Assembly: GCA_016271365.2 (NCBI GenBank)
Contig: CM028132.1
Coordinates: forward strand, 1,183,505,001 to 1,183,569,000
DNA: 64,000 nucleotides
Origin: Neoceratodus forsteri
Taxonomy: Eukaryota > Chordata > Ceratodontiformes > Ceratodontidae
Direction of reading: 5' to 3'
Shown: positions 43,718-55,384 of the stretch, piece after piece
Layout: each line of letters begins with the position of its first letter
Position numbering within the stretch: position 1 is the first letter of the stretch
Notes under the pieces: generated by a model
The model's input: only the letters and a program-made list of their open reading frames with translations
What the model was told of the DNA's origin: nothing
The model's database searches: none
Made by a program: the position numbers and the translations under genes

Positions 43718-44313
43718 TAACATTGACCAGGCACTGGATTATTTTATTGGCATGTTTAATGATGCCTCTGACACCTATGGTCCGATTAAAAAGTGCAAAA
43801 TCAAGGGAGTCCAAAACTCATAGGTCACCCCTGCTCTTCTGAATCTTATGGCCAACAGAGACCATTTTTGGCATAGAGCAAGGCTACTGGGACAAAGGCA
43901 TGCATGCAGAAATATAGATCTGCCAGAAACATCTGTACCTGTGAAATCAGACATGCAAAATCTCAGTATTTTGAAGACTGCCTCACCCATTCCTGGGGTG
44001 ATGGCAAAAGATTCTGGGAGAACTTGAAGGACCTTACTGGTAAAAACAGCAAAACCTCACCTTCCATGCTGCTGGTGAATGGTGTGATCACCCAGGACCC
44101 TAACACCATTGCCAATACCTTGAATGTTGCTTTTACAGACCTTAGCAGCATACTACCAACTGATCTCCCTGTATCAATTGTCAGTGATATGCCAGGCCTT
44201 AAAACCACACACAGCATGTCCCCGCTACCTTAAGCAGTCACGGTACCTGTAGCCAGAAGTATCTGCAGGTGCTTTCACGCAAACCAGACACAGTAGTGAC
44301 TCACTGGACCTTA
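43718..44313 (+). pseudogene. L2-like LINE, piece 3 (linker to fingers)
   Basis: DIDQALDYFIGMFNDASDTY (about 43722-43781), then KSDMQNLSILKT/AKSQYFEDCLTHSWGDGKRF and WENLKDLTGKNSKTSPSMLL at 43904-44233. This is the region between endonuclease and reverse transcriptase in L2-type LINEs, where a WK-x-I/L-x-LTGK-like segment is typical. It ends at CTCACTGGACCTTA (LTGP), the start of the TGPDGI-type fingers motif, where DIRS-2 begins. Confidence 0.8.
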
Positions 44314-44560
44314 AGATCTCACTTTGAGATAGAGCTCTTGCAGCAGGTAACACCATTAGGACTATGCTGCCAGGCACTAGGACCCCACAGATGAATTCTA
44401 GCTAGCAGTCTAAAGCGGGGGACTGCCCCCTGACGTCGGCCCCTCCCTGACGTCACCCATGGTATAAAGGGGTAGTCCCTCAGCACCACCTCAGTTCTTC
44501 TCCTGACATCGACCAGCACATATCAGCTCCACGGATGCCTCCTGCTTACAGTCAACCGCC
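44314..44560 (+). promoter_or_regulatory. DIRS-2 left repeat with CRE-like sites, TATA box and initiator
   Basis: TGACGTC at 44431-44437 and the exact CREB/ATF palindrome TGACGTCA at 44448-44455 precede TATAAA at 44463-44468. CCTCAGTTCTTCTCC about 28 bp downstream fits an initiator. The right repeat keeps GTGACGTCGGGG (about 56209). Such elements must start RNA inside the left repeat. The transcription-factor role is inference. Confidence 0.65.
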
Positions 44561-44566
44561 ATTTTT

Positions 44567-46960
44567 GTGCTTTGCGCAGTTAACGTTTTTTCTTCCGAAT
44601 TACTAGTTTGTCGTGTATATTCTTCCCAGTTATCTTCCACTTCAAAGTGGCGGAAATCGAAATGTGTGTGTGGCAAGCAGATCTCAGCAAAAGACTGCCA
44701 TTCGGCCTGCCTGCTCTGCCTAGGCCCCGACCATAGGCCGGACGACTGCCTGCACTGCTAAGGCTTCAACTGGAGGACCAGGATCCACCGCCTAAACACC
44801 TTAAAAGCGTACCTCCTTGACCAGCAAGTGGCCACCATGCAGAAGGCCCAGTTGGGGCACAGCTTGTCTTCCTCCTCAGCGAAGGACTCCTTCCCCAGCA
44901 AGAAGAAATCGAGCGGAAAACACCACCATTGGGACAAAGAAAGGTCCAGGTCAGAATCCTGTCCTAGGTCCCCTCACAAGACTTCCAAGTCTTCGACCTC
45001 TGGTGCGAGGTCAGATTCTGCCCCGTGGTATCTCTGGTTCTCCCGGGGTCACAATTGAGGAAGCCCCCCACCTCTTCTCAGGCGCACAGCAGGGAGTCTT
45101 CTGGGCTCAGGCTTTCTCATGCCCCCATGTCCCTGGCTATCCGACCCCACAAGCAGACGCTAGGGTCTCAGTCATCAGGACAGGCGCCTTCAGCGCCGGG
45201 CAGCAGGTCAGAGCCTGCTGTCTGCAAGACCAGAGTCCATTGGTCATCCAACAGGGTGGCAGGGTCAGACGATGCCAGGAGATGCTAGGATAGCAAGCGC
45301 CAGATGGAGGACCGACGTTCGGGTCTCATCGCCCTCTGACTCCACTGCGGAGCCGAACCAGATACCGGCCTCTGCTCCACAGGGCCCCATTGAGAACCTG
45401 CCTACAGACCAGATGCCAGGGGACCTGACGCTTGCCTCTAGGGATAACCGAGACCGGGCGCCACCCCTCCTCCTTCACCTCCTCCTCAGGAGCCTGATGA
45501 CCTGACGTCTGAGCACCTGATGCCTGAGGACACAGTCTCACAATGGCTGACACCAGATAAGAAAGTACCATCAGATCCGATGCCAGAGGGCAGCATGCCA
45601 CAAGGGCTGACTCCAGGGGCCCCTAACCTGATGCTAGCACCTCAGTCAGGCCCTGTCATCCCTTTGGCAGAGGTTGGGGCCTTGTTTACTAGTTGGTGGA
45701 ACACCATGAAAGGGGATCTTTTACCTAGGCCACTGGAGCTGGCCCCCATCCCCACAGGGCACCCAGCCCCACCTAGACAGCCTTCACCCCCAGCGACCAC
45801 CCCCGACGCCAGACTGTCTGATGTCAGGGGATGAGTAACATGGGTCACCTGTATGTCAAAGGCATAATCCCCACCCATCGTCCAGATCCTCTTCCAGGGG
45901 ACAGCTCTACACATCTTCAGAAGGATCATCAGGAGGCTCCTCCTACGACTCCTCAGAAGATGACCTGTCCCTGCCATCACCAGACCATAGGAGGGACTCC
46001 CTGAAATCCCCTCCCAGATGACCCCTCCTTCCTGGATATAATGAGACATATCCAGTTCTTAAACCAATGGGAGACAGAAGAGTTGGACCCTGAGAGGCGC
46101 CGTGTGGCGAAGTTCTTAGGGGCCACTGACCCAAAATCTCTGGTCATACCACCCTTAGTGGAACCATTCCAGGACATCACAACAATTGCCTGGAAGCACC
46201 CCTCCATGACCTCGGCAGTCTGTATAAAAGGCTGACCGATTATATAGGACACCAAGCGGAGAACCACACTTGCCTGAGCAGCCTAAGGCGGACTCTGTGA
46301 TCCTCATGGCTGCCCATGGGAGAGCCCAACAACCAAATCATATGAGCTCCCAGCCACCAGATAAGGAATCCAAGAAATTGGCACCATTCGGGCTGCAAAA
46401 TATATTCCTTGGCCACTAGTACGGTCAGATCACTGAATTTCTTGGCACACATGGTGATGTATCAAAAATCACTGTGGAACAAGGCCATGGACCTGGCCAA
46501 AATGCAACCAGACTCTGCCAACAAGTCTGAATTGCTGGCAGTTCTCCAATCCAGTGTTGACGTCGGCAAGCACGTCCTAAGGTGCTCCTATGACTCCGGC
46601 AGACACTGCCGCCAGGGCTGCGGCCACCAGCATATGTCTAAGGTCTCACTCCTGTCTCAGAGTTTTGGGATACCACCAGGACCTCCAGGACGCCATCCTG
46701 GATACCCTTTTCAGGGCCAGTCCTTTTCAGTCAGGAGGCAAAATAACTGATAACCGGTCTGCAGGACTCAGGAAAAGCAGTCTTGGAGGTACATAAAATG
46801 TACAAATCTAAACCAGCCATGTCCAGGTGCCACTCCTTTCATAAGCAGCAAGGACAGCAAGGAAGGAGGCAGCAGCACAGAGAGGGTTTCAAGAGAAAGG
46901 GTGCCCCACTGTCCGCAGGGGTTCAGGGACCTTAGAGTGCGAAGAACACCCGAGCTCCCT
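44567..46960 (+). pseudogene. DIRS-2 gag-like region
   Basis: The N-terminal frame 44567-44761 carries a cysteine/histidine cluster, KCVCGKQISAKDCHSACLLC followed by LGPDHRPDDCLHC. DIRS-3 has the equivalent YPCGQKMSRTDPHAACVYC. Downstream frames are serine- and proline-rich (SFPSKKKSSGKHHHWDKERS), then acidic, and end in a conserved C-terminal block near 46409-46620: FLAHMVMYQKSLWNKAMDLA and SSVDVGKHVLRCSYDS. The protein presumably packages the RNA. At least five frame breaks or stops are present. Confidence 0.7.
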
Positions 46961-47064
46961 TGCCCACTCCAACAACCTCGGCATGACTTCCTGCTGGCCT
47001 CCCTCCTCCGGCGGAGTTGTAGGGAGAGGCAGTAGGCAGAAGATTCTCCCTTTACTTCAATGGC

Positions 47065-48051
47065 TTGTCCAGTATCACTACAGATCAGTGGGTACTCCAG
47101 ATAGTAGAGCAGGGTTATGCCCTGGAATTCACTCAGATCCCTCCAGACAACACACCTGTGCCCTCCCATTGCTCCCCATTCCATGCAGGCCTTATGAGGG
47201 CAGAAATCCAAGCCCAACTGAGCAAAAGAGCAATCCAAGCAGTGCCGTTGTCTCAGAGAGGAAAAGGGTATTACTCCCACTTCTTCCTCGTACCGAAAAA
47301 GACAGGAGACCTTTGTCTCATCCTGGACCTGAGTCAACTGAACACTTTCATCGAATACAAAAGGTTCAGGATGGTAACACTGCCAGAACTGCTACCCATG
47401 CTTCGCCAAGGGGACTGGCTATGCTCCCTGGACGTGCAGGATGCCTACATGCATATAAAGATCCTGCCATCCCATGGGAAGTACCTCTGCTTTACCTTCC
47501 AGGGAGAGCACTACCAGTTCAGCGTGCTACCATTCGGCCTTTCATCAGTACCCACAGTATTTACCAAGTGCCTGGCAGGGGTGACAGCTGCTCTCAGGAG
47601 GCAGGGGCGTTATGTCTATCCCTACCTTGACGACTGGCTGCTATCAGCTCCCGCAAAGGATCAGCTGTGTCGCTCTCTGGAAGACACCTTTCATCTGTTC
47701 CAGGGCTCGGAGGTTACCTTAAACCTTCCCAAGTCATCCCTCCTACCTACCCAGAGGTTACAATACAGAGGGGCAATCTTGGACACCGTCCAAGCGAGAG
47801 CCTTCCTTCCCTCAGACAGGGCAGATCGACTAAAGGTTCTGGCTTGGAGAGTTGTCTCCACGAAACAGGTTCCAGCTAGGATGGTACTACAACTGCTGGG
47901 CCACATGGCAGCTGCTATCGTGACGTCCTTAGCTCATCTGCACATCAGGGTTCTCCAGTGCAACCTCAGAGTTCAATGGGACCAATGCCTGGAAGATCTC
48001 GAACAGCTGGTCCGAGTCTCCAGAGCAGTGTGTCAGACTCTGGAATTGTGA
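47065..48051 (+). pseudogene. DIRS-2 reverse transcriptase, long open frame
   Basis: A 328-codon frame with a complete polymerase core: SSITTDQWVLQIVEQGYALE, SHFFLVPKKTGDLCLILDLS, LCSLDVQDAYMHIKILPSHG (first catalytic Asp), QFSVLPFGLSSVPTVFTKCL and YPYLDDWLLSAPAKDQ (the Y-L-D-D box, about 47620-47640). It then gives LLGHMAAAIVTSLAHLHIRV and ends at a TGA after TLEL. The frame probably begins upstream of the ATG, since 46983-47630 also has related sequence in another frame. It is the best-preserved enzyme domain here, but the RNase H lies in a different frame. Confidence 0.85.
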
Positions 48052-48485
48052 CTAACCCCTTCCTGGTTAGAATCCGAGGCTCCCTTCCAAAGTCCCAGTC
48101 CTCAGCATATCCTGACCACAGATGCCTCAGGACTAGGGTGGAGGACACATTTCAGAGATCATCAGACAAGAGGGACTTGGACCTCTTTGGAACACAATCT
48201 CCACATAAACATGTTGGAGATGAGAGCCGTCCTGTACACCTTACAGGCCTTTCAGACATTTCTCCTGCCAGGGCCCCTACTGATCCAGTTGGACAACATG
48301 CCAGTCAGTGGTCTTCTACATCAACAAGCAAGGGGGCACTCATTCTTACCCCATTTGCAGAGAAGCCATGAGAGTCTGGTACTGGGCAGTGGAGTACAAC
48401 CAGGAACTCTCAGCAGTTCACATTCCAGGGATCAAAAATACCCTAGCCAACAGCCGCAACCACTTTCAGTCTCAAGCTCATGAAT
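48052..48485 (+). pseudogene. DIRS-2 RNase H, frameshifted
   Basis: LTTDASGLGWRTHFRDH-like sequence near 48115-48165 (catalytic TDAS), then LHINMLEMRAVLYTLQAFQT at about 48197-48256 (E of the active site) and LIQLDNMPVSGLLHQQARG (D-N/S motif). IPGIKNTLANSRNHFQ lies in another frame near 48422-48470, where intact relatives have a H-V-PG-x-N-x-A-D-x-LS motif. The domain follows the polymerase in a shifted frame, so the fusion protein is broken. Confidence 0.75.
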
Positions 48486-49618
48486 AGGAGCTACTACAGG
48501 ACATAGTAGACAATCTTTTTGAAAGATGGGGCCTCCCAGAACTGGATCTTTGTGTCCCCACTCAATGCCAAATTGCCCAACTTCTGCTTGCTAGATCCAG
48601 GGCCTGGTGTTTTCTCTTGAGATGCGTTGTCCCTCTCTTGGGCAGGGAGGTTTCTGTATGACTTCCCACTACTTCAGAGAGTGTTGCTCAAGCTACAAGC
48701 AGAATGAGCCATCATATCCTCATAGTGCCATTCTGGCCTCAACAGATCTGGTTCCTGCTGCTCCAGCAGCTGGCATTGGAACCTCTAGTTCCCTTATCCC
48801 CGTTTCCTCGCCGGCTCTCACAGGAACTGGGAACTCTAGTACACCCGAATCTTCAGTCACTACATCTGCATGCATGGTTCTTGCAGACCTAGTCAGAGAC
48901 CGATATGGGATGTCTTCAAGGGTAGAGCAGGTCCTAGTGGCCGTGAGGAAACCCTCAACTAGGGCCACATGTGCCATGAAATGGAAGCGTTTCTACCTAT
49001 GGGCGTTATCCTGTTTCCTGGATCTTTTTACCTGCCCAGTGAATTTGGTACTGGAGTACCTTCTTTCCATATCTGACAAGGGTCTGAGCTATTGTACATA
49101 AAGGTACACCTTTCTGCACTGTCAGCTTATCATGTACCTATGGAAGGCAGGACCCTGGCACAGTTAAACTTGTCCAAGACCTTCTTGCGCGGCATTATGC
49201 ATATCAAACTTCCCAGGTAGGATCCCATCCCTTCGCATGGAACCTTTTATTTATGTTAGAAAAGCTCATGTTGCCTCCCTTTGAGACAGCCGCAAGTTGC
49301 GAGCTACACTTCCTCTCATGGAAAGCGTTGTTTTTGGTTGGAGTTACTTCCATTCGGAGGATTTATGAGCTTCAGGCTGTGATATGTAAAGAGCCTTATT
49401 TGATTTTTTCACAGGGATAGGGTATCCCTGCGCACCAATCCTAAGTTTCTCCTGAAGGTAGTGTCCAAGTTCACTCTTAACCAGGATATTCAACTGCTAG
49501 TTTACTACCCAGAGTACTCAAACAAAGGGGAGGCCCTTTTGCATTCGCAGGATGTTCGCAGAATTTTTCGCTACTATGTAGATCACACTCGATCTTCTAG
49601 AAGGACAGAACACTTGTT
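48486..49618 (+). pseudogene. DIRS-2 tyrosine recombinase, N-terminal part
   Basis: Pre-recombinase linker and N-terminal helices: LVRDRYGMSSRVEQVLVAVR, KPSTRATCAMKWKRFYLWAL and FTCPVNLVLEYLLSISDKGL (48870-49080). It continues with YVPMEGRTLAQL-like and LPPFETAASCELHFL-like stretches, then SIRRIYELQAV near 49352 (the first catalytic arginine region). FLLKVVSKFTLNQDIQLLVY follows near 49447-49505. It stops at CACTTGTT (49618), where DIRS-3 begins. The C-terminal part resumes at 55553. Confidence 0.8.
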
Positions 49619-49770
49619 CTAAGATCGTGGATATGTTGTTCATCTACACTTATTGGCATTTCCCCTTTCACTTTAAATCTTGCCGGAAGTCTTCAAGCTG
49701 GTTCCTCTCACCCATCCAGGTGTTAAAAACCTCGGCTCTGCCCCATGATGCCAGATCTTCCTTTCCGCTG
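49619..49770 (+). repeat. DIRS-3 left inverted terminal repeat
   Basis: Mirrors 55385-55549. No clear TATA box is seen here, unlike DIRS-1 and DIRS-2. Confidence 0.85.
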
Positions 49771-49889
49771 GAAGATTCAGGTTGCCTCCCTCGTGTTCAC
49801 AGATTTTGTAGGCCCTGGCTTCAAAACCTTCGGTTATTCCGAAAATCCATCTAATTTGCATTAGCGATCGTGACTTTATTTCTTCAGTT

Positions 49890-52350
49890 ATGGAAGACAA
49901 GTCTCCCCTTGGATTTTGTCGATACCCTTGTGGCCAGAAGATGTCACGCACTGATCCCCACGCCGCATGTGTTTACTGTCTTGGTGTCAAACATGACACC
50001 TCGAAATGCGATCTGTGTCTCGCTTTCCATCCTAACGTCCTCGACGACCGTCTCGCATGCCTGAAGTTGGGGAGGCCCAAGAAACGGAACCCTCCAGTGA
50101 AATCCAAGGAGGCCTGGTGGGCAGTTTACATGGCTGCAGGATCCGCCGAGCAATTGGAATGCATGCAAGCATTCAAAGAGGAAGTGGCTTGGGGTGCAGA
50201 TACTACTTGGAGCTTCTTTGTTCTGCTCAACCTGGGCTCCACCTTCTCGGGTTCCTTCCGAGAGTTGTGCCAGTCTCTCTCGACCAAGGGAGAGAGTCCT
50301 TCGGGCACGCACTCCTCTCGATCCCGTAAGTGGGAGAAGGATCCGGGATCATCTTCGTCCCAACGGAGATGCTCTTGGGAGCGGGAGAGATCTCAGTCCC
50401 AGGAACATGCAGTCTTGACTTCGGTCGAAATTGCTTCTTCGGCTGCTGGCTTCTCAGCTTTGCCGTCTGACCAGTCGACCGAACCGTCGATCGATGATGT
50501 GGAAATTGTCACTGACCCAATCGATCCTTTATCTTCAGCTCCGGTCTCGTTCTCTTGATCGAACTCCAGTTCTGACTTTCCCTGACAAGGAGACCCCGCC
50601 TGCTGGGACTCCCATCGAGGAAGTGGTCCCCGACCCTGGGAAATTACCGGTCCCGCTGGTGTCTCCCAAGTGACCGAATCGGCCTGTCCAATCTCGATCA
50701 AGGTCTTGGACCCCCTCGACAGAAAGGCCAAGGAAGAGCCATAAACGCTCTAAAAAGAGGTGACGCCATCGGTCGTCCTCATCCTCCTCGGATGAGGAGA
50801 GGCTCCGGCGGAAACTCCGGCACTACACGGACCTCATGTGGCAGCAGCTGATTTTGACCAGGCACAAGCTGACCCCAGCTTCACCCTGGCATTACTTTTG
50901 GCCTTCTAGGTTAAAGCCGACTCCTTGGAGTTCATCAAGTCGGTTCCCCAACCCACGGAGCCGGCGAAACCTCCGGTTCAGCCTAAAACAGTCTCTCCAC
51001 AGATTGTGGTGGAACCACCACCCAAGCAGCCTGTGGGAGGGGCTCCTTCCAAAGAAGATAGGCCAGACATCAGGCTTCCTTTACATCTTTCGGTCACTGT
51101 CACCCCGGACCGCCCTCGTCGGGTCGAAGGTGACTTGGGCGGTCGATTGTTGTGTCCGGATTCCTCGGATTCGGATGTGACTGGCCTGCATTCTCATCCT
51201 GGGGATGACAAATCGGCTGGTAGGTTAGAGACGGAGGAAGGTCCTTCGTCTTTTCAGGGCATTCTTCGCCTCATCTCTGAGTCCACAGGGATGCCCCTGG
51301 AGCCAATCCAGGAAAAAGTGGAGTACCCTCTCACGGAAATCCTCAAGAGAGGGGATACCCTGACGGAGGCTTTTCCTGTGGCCGAGGCCATTGTTGGCCC
51401 TGTCTAAGAACTCTGGCAGTGTCCTGCCTCTTGTCTAGCACCATCTGTCTGCATGGCCCACAAGTATGCGGTGCCCATGGGGTCCCTTGTGGGGTTCACA
51501 AAGCACCCTTCGGCCGAGAGCCTGGTGATTGCCTCTGTGTTCAGGCTTACTGGCAGTTCTGGCAATACTGACCAACCTGCCAAGAAAGAGTCCAAGCTCT
51601 TGGTCCATTCGACCAGGAAGGTCTATGCGGCTTCTTCCTTGGGCCTTCATTAGGCAAGTTCGGCCGTCATCATGCCACACTTCTCCCATGCCCTCTTGAG
51701 GTCAATGGATGAAGTCCTCCCACATCTCCCTGTGGACATGCAGACCATGGTCAAGCAGGTCCAGGATCAGGGCCATGCTGTTGCCAAACAGCAGCTTCAG
51801 ATGGCCCTGGACATTGGGGATTCCTGTGCCCATTCGATGGTAGCCGCAGTTGCCTCTCTTTCGCAGGGCTTGGCTGAGACTCTTCTCCTTCCCGGCGGAT
51901 ACTCAGTACAAACTCACTGATGTGCCTTTCCTAGGGACCAACCTTTTTGGCCCAGGTGTGGCTGGTCACCTTCAGCACATTGAGCAGTCCAGTGCCACCT
52001 TGGATGCCACTTCTGCCAAAGGTTCTTCGGGCAAGAACCATCCGAAGAAAAAGAAGCAGCCTTTTTGGCACTCTTCCCCTGCAGTGCAGCAGCAGCCCTC
52101 CTTTCAAGGAGGACAGCAGCATCAGCAACAGCAGCAGGCTCAAGCTTGGCACCCCCGGCCCAAGCCGGGCCCTCCCAAGCCCGTAAAGGAGGCTGAGGTT
52201 CGGGTCCTGGATCCTCCTCCTCCAAGCCTGCTCAGTGACTGGGTGGGGGCTGCCTCCCCCTCTCCCATCATGCCAGCTCTGGGTCCTCCTGTGGGGGGCC
52301 AGCTCTGCCGCTTCCTTTCTGCCTTGTCTGCTGTCACTTTGGACAGGTGA
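49890..52350 (+). pseudogene. DIRS-3 gag-like region
   Basis: The first frame (222 codons, 49890-50558) starts MEDKSPLGFCRYPCGQKMSR and has the cysteine cluster ACVYCLGVKHDTSKCDLC. It goes on to a lysine- and serine-rich part (SSRSRKWEKDPGSSSSQRRC). Further frames 50925-51407 (IRLPLHLSVTVTPDRPRRVE), 51453-51653 (MAHKYAVPMGSLVGFTKHPS) and 51672-52350 complete the protein. The last is glutamine-rich near residue 85 (QQPSFQGGQQHQQQQQAQAW). TGA and TAG stops separate the frames. Similar in layout to the DIRS-2 gag. Confidence 0.75.
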
Positions 52351-53060
52351 GGTCTCGAAGTGGTCGGTCAGGGACTGCTTCTGGAATTCGAGCAGTACCC
52401 CCCAGGCTGAGCCCGTGCCCCTTGGGAGGAAAGAGTATCCACCCAGACTCAGTCGGCTCTTTGAGATGACATTGCTCAGCTCCTCCTCAAGGAGGCAATA
52501 GCTCCAGTGGCGGATCCTTCAGCAGACCCAGGCTTTGTCTCCAGGTACTTCTGGTGCCCAAGCGGACGGGGGCTGGCACCCCATTCTACAGTAGAGCTGC
52601 ACGATCTGAATCAATATCTTAGGTCACGCACCTTCCGGATGGTCAGTCTGTCCCAGATCATACCATCCTTGGAGCAAAACATGTGGTTCTTTTCACTGGA
52701 TTTGCAGGATGCATTTTTTCACATCCCAATCCATCAGTCCCATCAGCAGTTACTCTGCTTCAGGGTCAAGGGGACCCTGTACGAATTCTGAGCCATGCCA
52801 TTCGGCCTGTCATCAGCCCCATGGGTCTTCACCAAATGCATTGCAGTGGTGTTGGCCCATCTTGGGCGTTGGGGGTTCAGGATTTATGCTTACCTCAATG
52901 GTTGGCTCCTAGCAGGCTCCACCCAACAGGAGGTGGAGAGGTCCAGGGACCTGGTCCTCCAGACCTGCTCCCAACTCGGCCTCCTGATCAACGAGGCTAA
53001 GTCAGAACTCGTGCCTTCTCAGGTGATGGGCTTCATCGGGGCACAGCATGACTCTTGTCA
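52351..53060 (+). pseudogene. DIRS-3 reverse transcriptase, catalytic box mutated
   Basis: The frame 52507-52791 reads VELHDLNQYLRSRTFRMVSL and FFSLDLQDAFFHIPIHQSHQ (first Asp kept), then a TGA after LYEF. The next frame 52795-53892 continues MPFGLSSAPWVFTKCIAVVL. The catalytic box is RIYAYLNGWLLAGS (52891-52902 encodes Y-L-N-G) where active relatives have Y-L-D-D, so both aspartates are lost. A frameshift near 53040 follows FIGAQHDS. Confidence 0.88.
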
Positions 53061-53329
53061 AGCCAGAGCTTGGCTCCCTGGCGGACAGGGCGGAGGTTCT
53101 CTCCTCCTTTGCCCAATCATTTCTGGTTGGGCAATTGCGCCCTGCCTGGGACTTTCTGCGCCTTCTGGGTTACATGGCGGCATGTACCTCAGTGGTCCAT
53201 TGGGCCCAGTTGCACATGCGCCCCTCCAATGGGAGCTGGCCACTCAATGGGCTCAGCGCTACGGTCATTTGGATCAGCTGATCACTGTAACCCAGAGGAT
53301 GTGGGATGCTTTCCACTGGTGGACCACCC

Positions 53330-53760
53330 CAGACCGGTTGCAGGAAGGGATCCCGTTTGTCCACCCTGAACTGACGGTCGTCCTTACGACCGATGCCTCT
53401 GTCATGGGCTGGGGAGCCCACATGGGGGACAGAAGGGCCCATGGGCTCTGGACCCCTGTGGAGTCCCAATGCCACATCAACCTGTTGGAGCTCAGAGCAG
53501 TCAGACTGGCACTGTCAGCTTTCGCTCCTCAGCTCTGGGGTCAAGTGGTTCAAGTCCAGATGGACAGTACCACGACTATGTACTACCTCAACAAACGGGG
53601 AGGCACACACTCTCATCTGCTGTGCAGGGAGCCGCTCCGCATCTGGACCCTCGTGAGCTGTTTGGAGGCAGATCTCCTAGCCATCCATGTGGCAGGAGCC
53701 TCAAACCATCTGGCAGGATGCTCTCAGCTGCTTAGGCGAGACATCCCACAAGTGGTCTCT
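53330..53760 (+). pseudogene. DIRS-3 RNase H
   Basis: Within the 365-codon frame 52795-53892: LTVVLTTDASVMGWGAHMGD (TDAS), CHINLLELRAVRLALSAFAP (catalytic Glu), VQVQMDSTTTMYYLNKRGGT (catalytic Asp) and LLAIHVAGASNHLAG. The last usual Asp-x-Leu-Ser is disrupted by a frame change. Residues are otherwise well kept, better than the preceding polymerase. Confidence 0.85.
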
Positions 53761-55190
53761 CCATCCAGAGGTAGCTTACAGCCTGTTCTCCCACTTGGGC
53801 AAACCGATGGTGCACCTGTTTGCCTCCAGGGACAACACCAAGCTGAGGCTGTTCCATGCCTGCCCCCTTCAGCAGGGTTCACTGCAGGGTGATGCCTTCT
53901 CGAGGCTGTGGACCCCAGGCCTCCTCTACGCCTTCCCTCTATTTCCCTTGATCTACAAGGTGCTCCTCAAGGTGAGGAGGGACAAGGTGAAGGTGATCCT
54001 GGTAGCCCCAGACTGGCCACACCAGCTCTGGTATCCAGATCTCCTCAGCCTCAGCTGCAGGCCCCCCAGAGCGGCTCCCAGCATGCCCGGACCTGATATC
54101 TCTCAATCAGTGGAAGGTATTCCATCTGGACCTTCAATCCCTGCACCTCACAACCTGGTACCTGAGTGGCTAGAGTTTCAGGCTTTGGGTCTTTCCAAGG
54201 ATGTCTACACCATGGTGGAGCATCCAGAAAGGAATTGACCAAGAAATGTTACGACTTCAAATGGAAAAGGTTTTCCATTTGGTGTCGTCCAGTGGCTATC
54301 ATTCTTGACTACCTTTGGTCTCTCTCCAAAGGGGGTCTACAGCCATCGACCCTTAGGGTGCACCTGGCAGCCATCTTTGCTTACCGGGCATGAGCTGGTC
54401 AGCCGACGTTAGCGCAGGAGACAGTGGTTGGGCACTTTTTCAAAGGCCTGAATCAGATATCCCCTCCAGTGCATGAACCTCCACCTCCGTGGGATCTTCT
54501 GCTGGTACTGGCAAAGCTCACGGGCAAGCCATTCGAACCAATGCACAAGTGTGCCTTGTCACACTTGTCGTGGTAGACAGCCTTCCTGGTGGCTATCATG
54601 TCTGCCAGAAGGACAGGGGAGCTCCAGGTGCTTTCGGTGGACTCTCTTTATCTGGTCTTCCACAGGGACAAGGTTGTCCTACGCCCCCACCCAAAATTCC
54701 TTCCGAAGGTGGTGTCAGTGTTTCACCTTAACCACGTATTAACTCTGCCGGTTTACTACCCCAACTACACCTCAGAGGCCGAGTACAGGCTCCATACTTT
54801 GGACCTGAGACATGCTCTCTCCTATTACAAGGAGAGGACGGCGGAAATTTGGGGAGAGGTTCACCAGCTGTTTGTCACCTACGCTGAAGCCGCTTCTGGC
54901 AGACCTGCAGCAAGGCAGACTATTGCAAGAAGGATTACATCATGCAAAGGTCTTTGTTATGAGTTGGCGGGCAAGGAGCCTCCCAGAGGGATAAGAGCTA
55001 ATTCCATCCGCCATACCACTGCTTCGGTGGCTGCTTCCAGGGACATCCCTATCTAGGAAATCTGCTGGGCTGCTACCTGGAAGTCAGCAAACACCTTTAT
55101 TACCCATTACCACATCGACCTTGAGTCACGCTGGGATGCTGGTTTTGGGGCCTCAATTCTCCAATCTCTGTTCCCTAAGTAGGGGGTGTG
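53687..55190 (+). pseudogene. DIRS-3 tyrosine recombinase, catalytic residues kept
   Basis: The frame 53687-54238 gives the linker (VAYSLFSHLGKPMVHLFASR, VRRDKVKVILVAPDWPHQLW). The catalytic part is 54589-55056 and beyond: MSARRTGELQVLSVDSLYLV has the first catalytic Arg, ANSIRHTTASVAASRDIPI holds the second Arg and the His of the recombinase signature, and after a TAG the frame reads ATWKSANTFITHYHIDLESR with the candidate Tyr. A frameshift or stop lies near 54240 and 55055. The pattern Arg...Arg-His...Tyr identifies the family. Confidence 0.85.
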
Positions 55191-55259
55191 CGCCTTGCCT
55201 CCCTCCTGCCGGAGAACTGCTAGGAGTCTGTCAATAAGTGTGGATGAACAACATATTCA

Positions 55260-55335
55260 TGATCCTAGAAAAACAGGTTACTCACCTGTAACAGTAGTTC
55301 TAGGAGCGGTATAGGTTGTTCATCCACACGGATCC
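55260..55335. repeat. DIRS-3 internal complementary region
   Basis: AACAGGTTACTCACCTGTAA complements the extreme right end (TTACAGGTGAGTAACCTGTT, 55533-55552). The adjacent TTCTAGGAGCGGTATAGGTT then GTTCATCCACAC matches the extreme left end (TTCTAAGATCGTGGATATGT then GTTCATCTACAC). It carries both outer ends joined, as expected from a circular intermediate. Confidence 0.88.
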
Positions 55336-55384
55336 ACCTGACCTCCCCGGCTGCGGATGCACAACACCTGGCTTCCAGCGGGCT

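Noticed and set aside
45019..45834. DIRS-2 acidic and proline-rich ORFs as a host low-complexity protein
   Set aside because: They are collinear with the gag regions of DIRS-1 and DIRS-3 and lie inside the DIRS-2 repeats.
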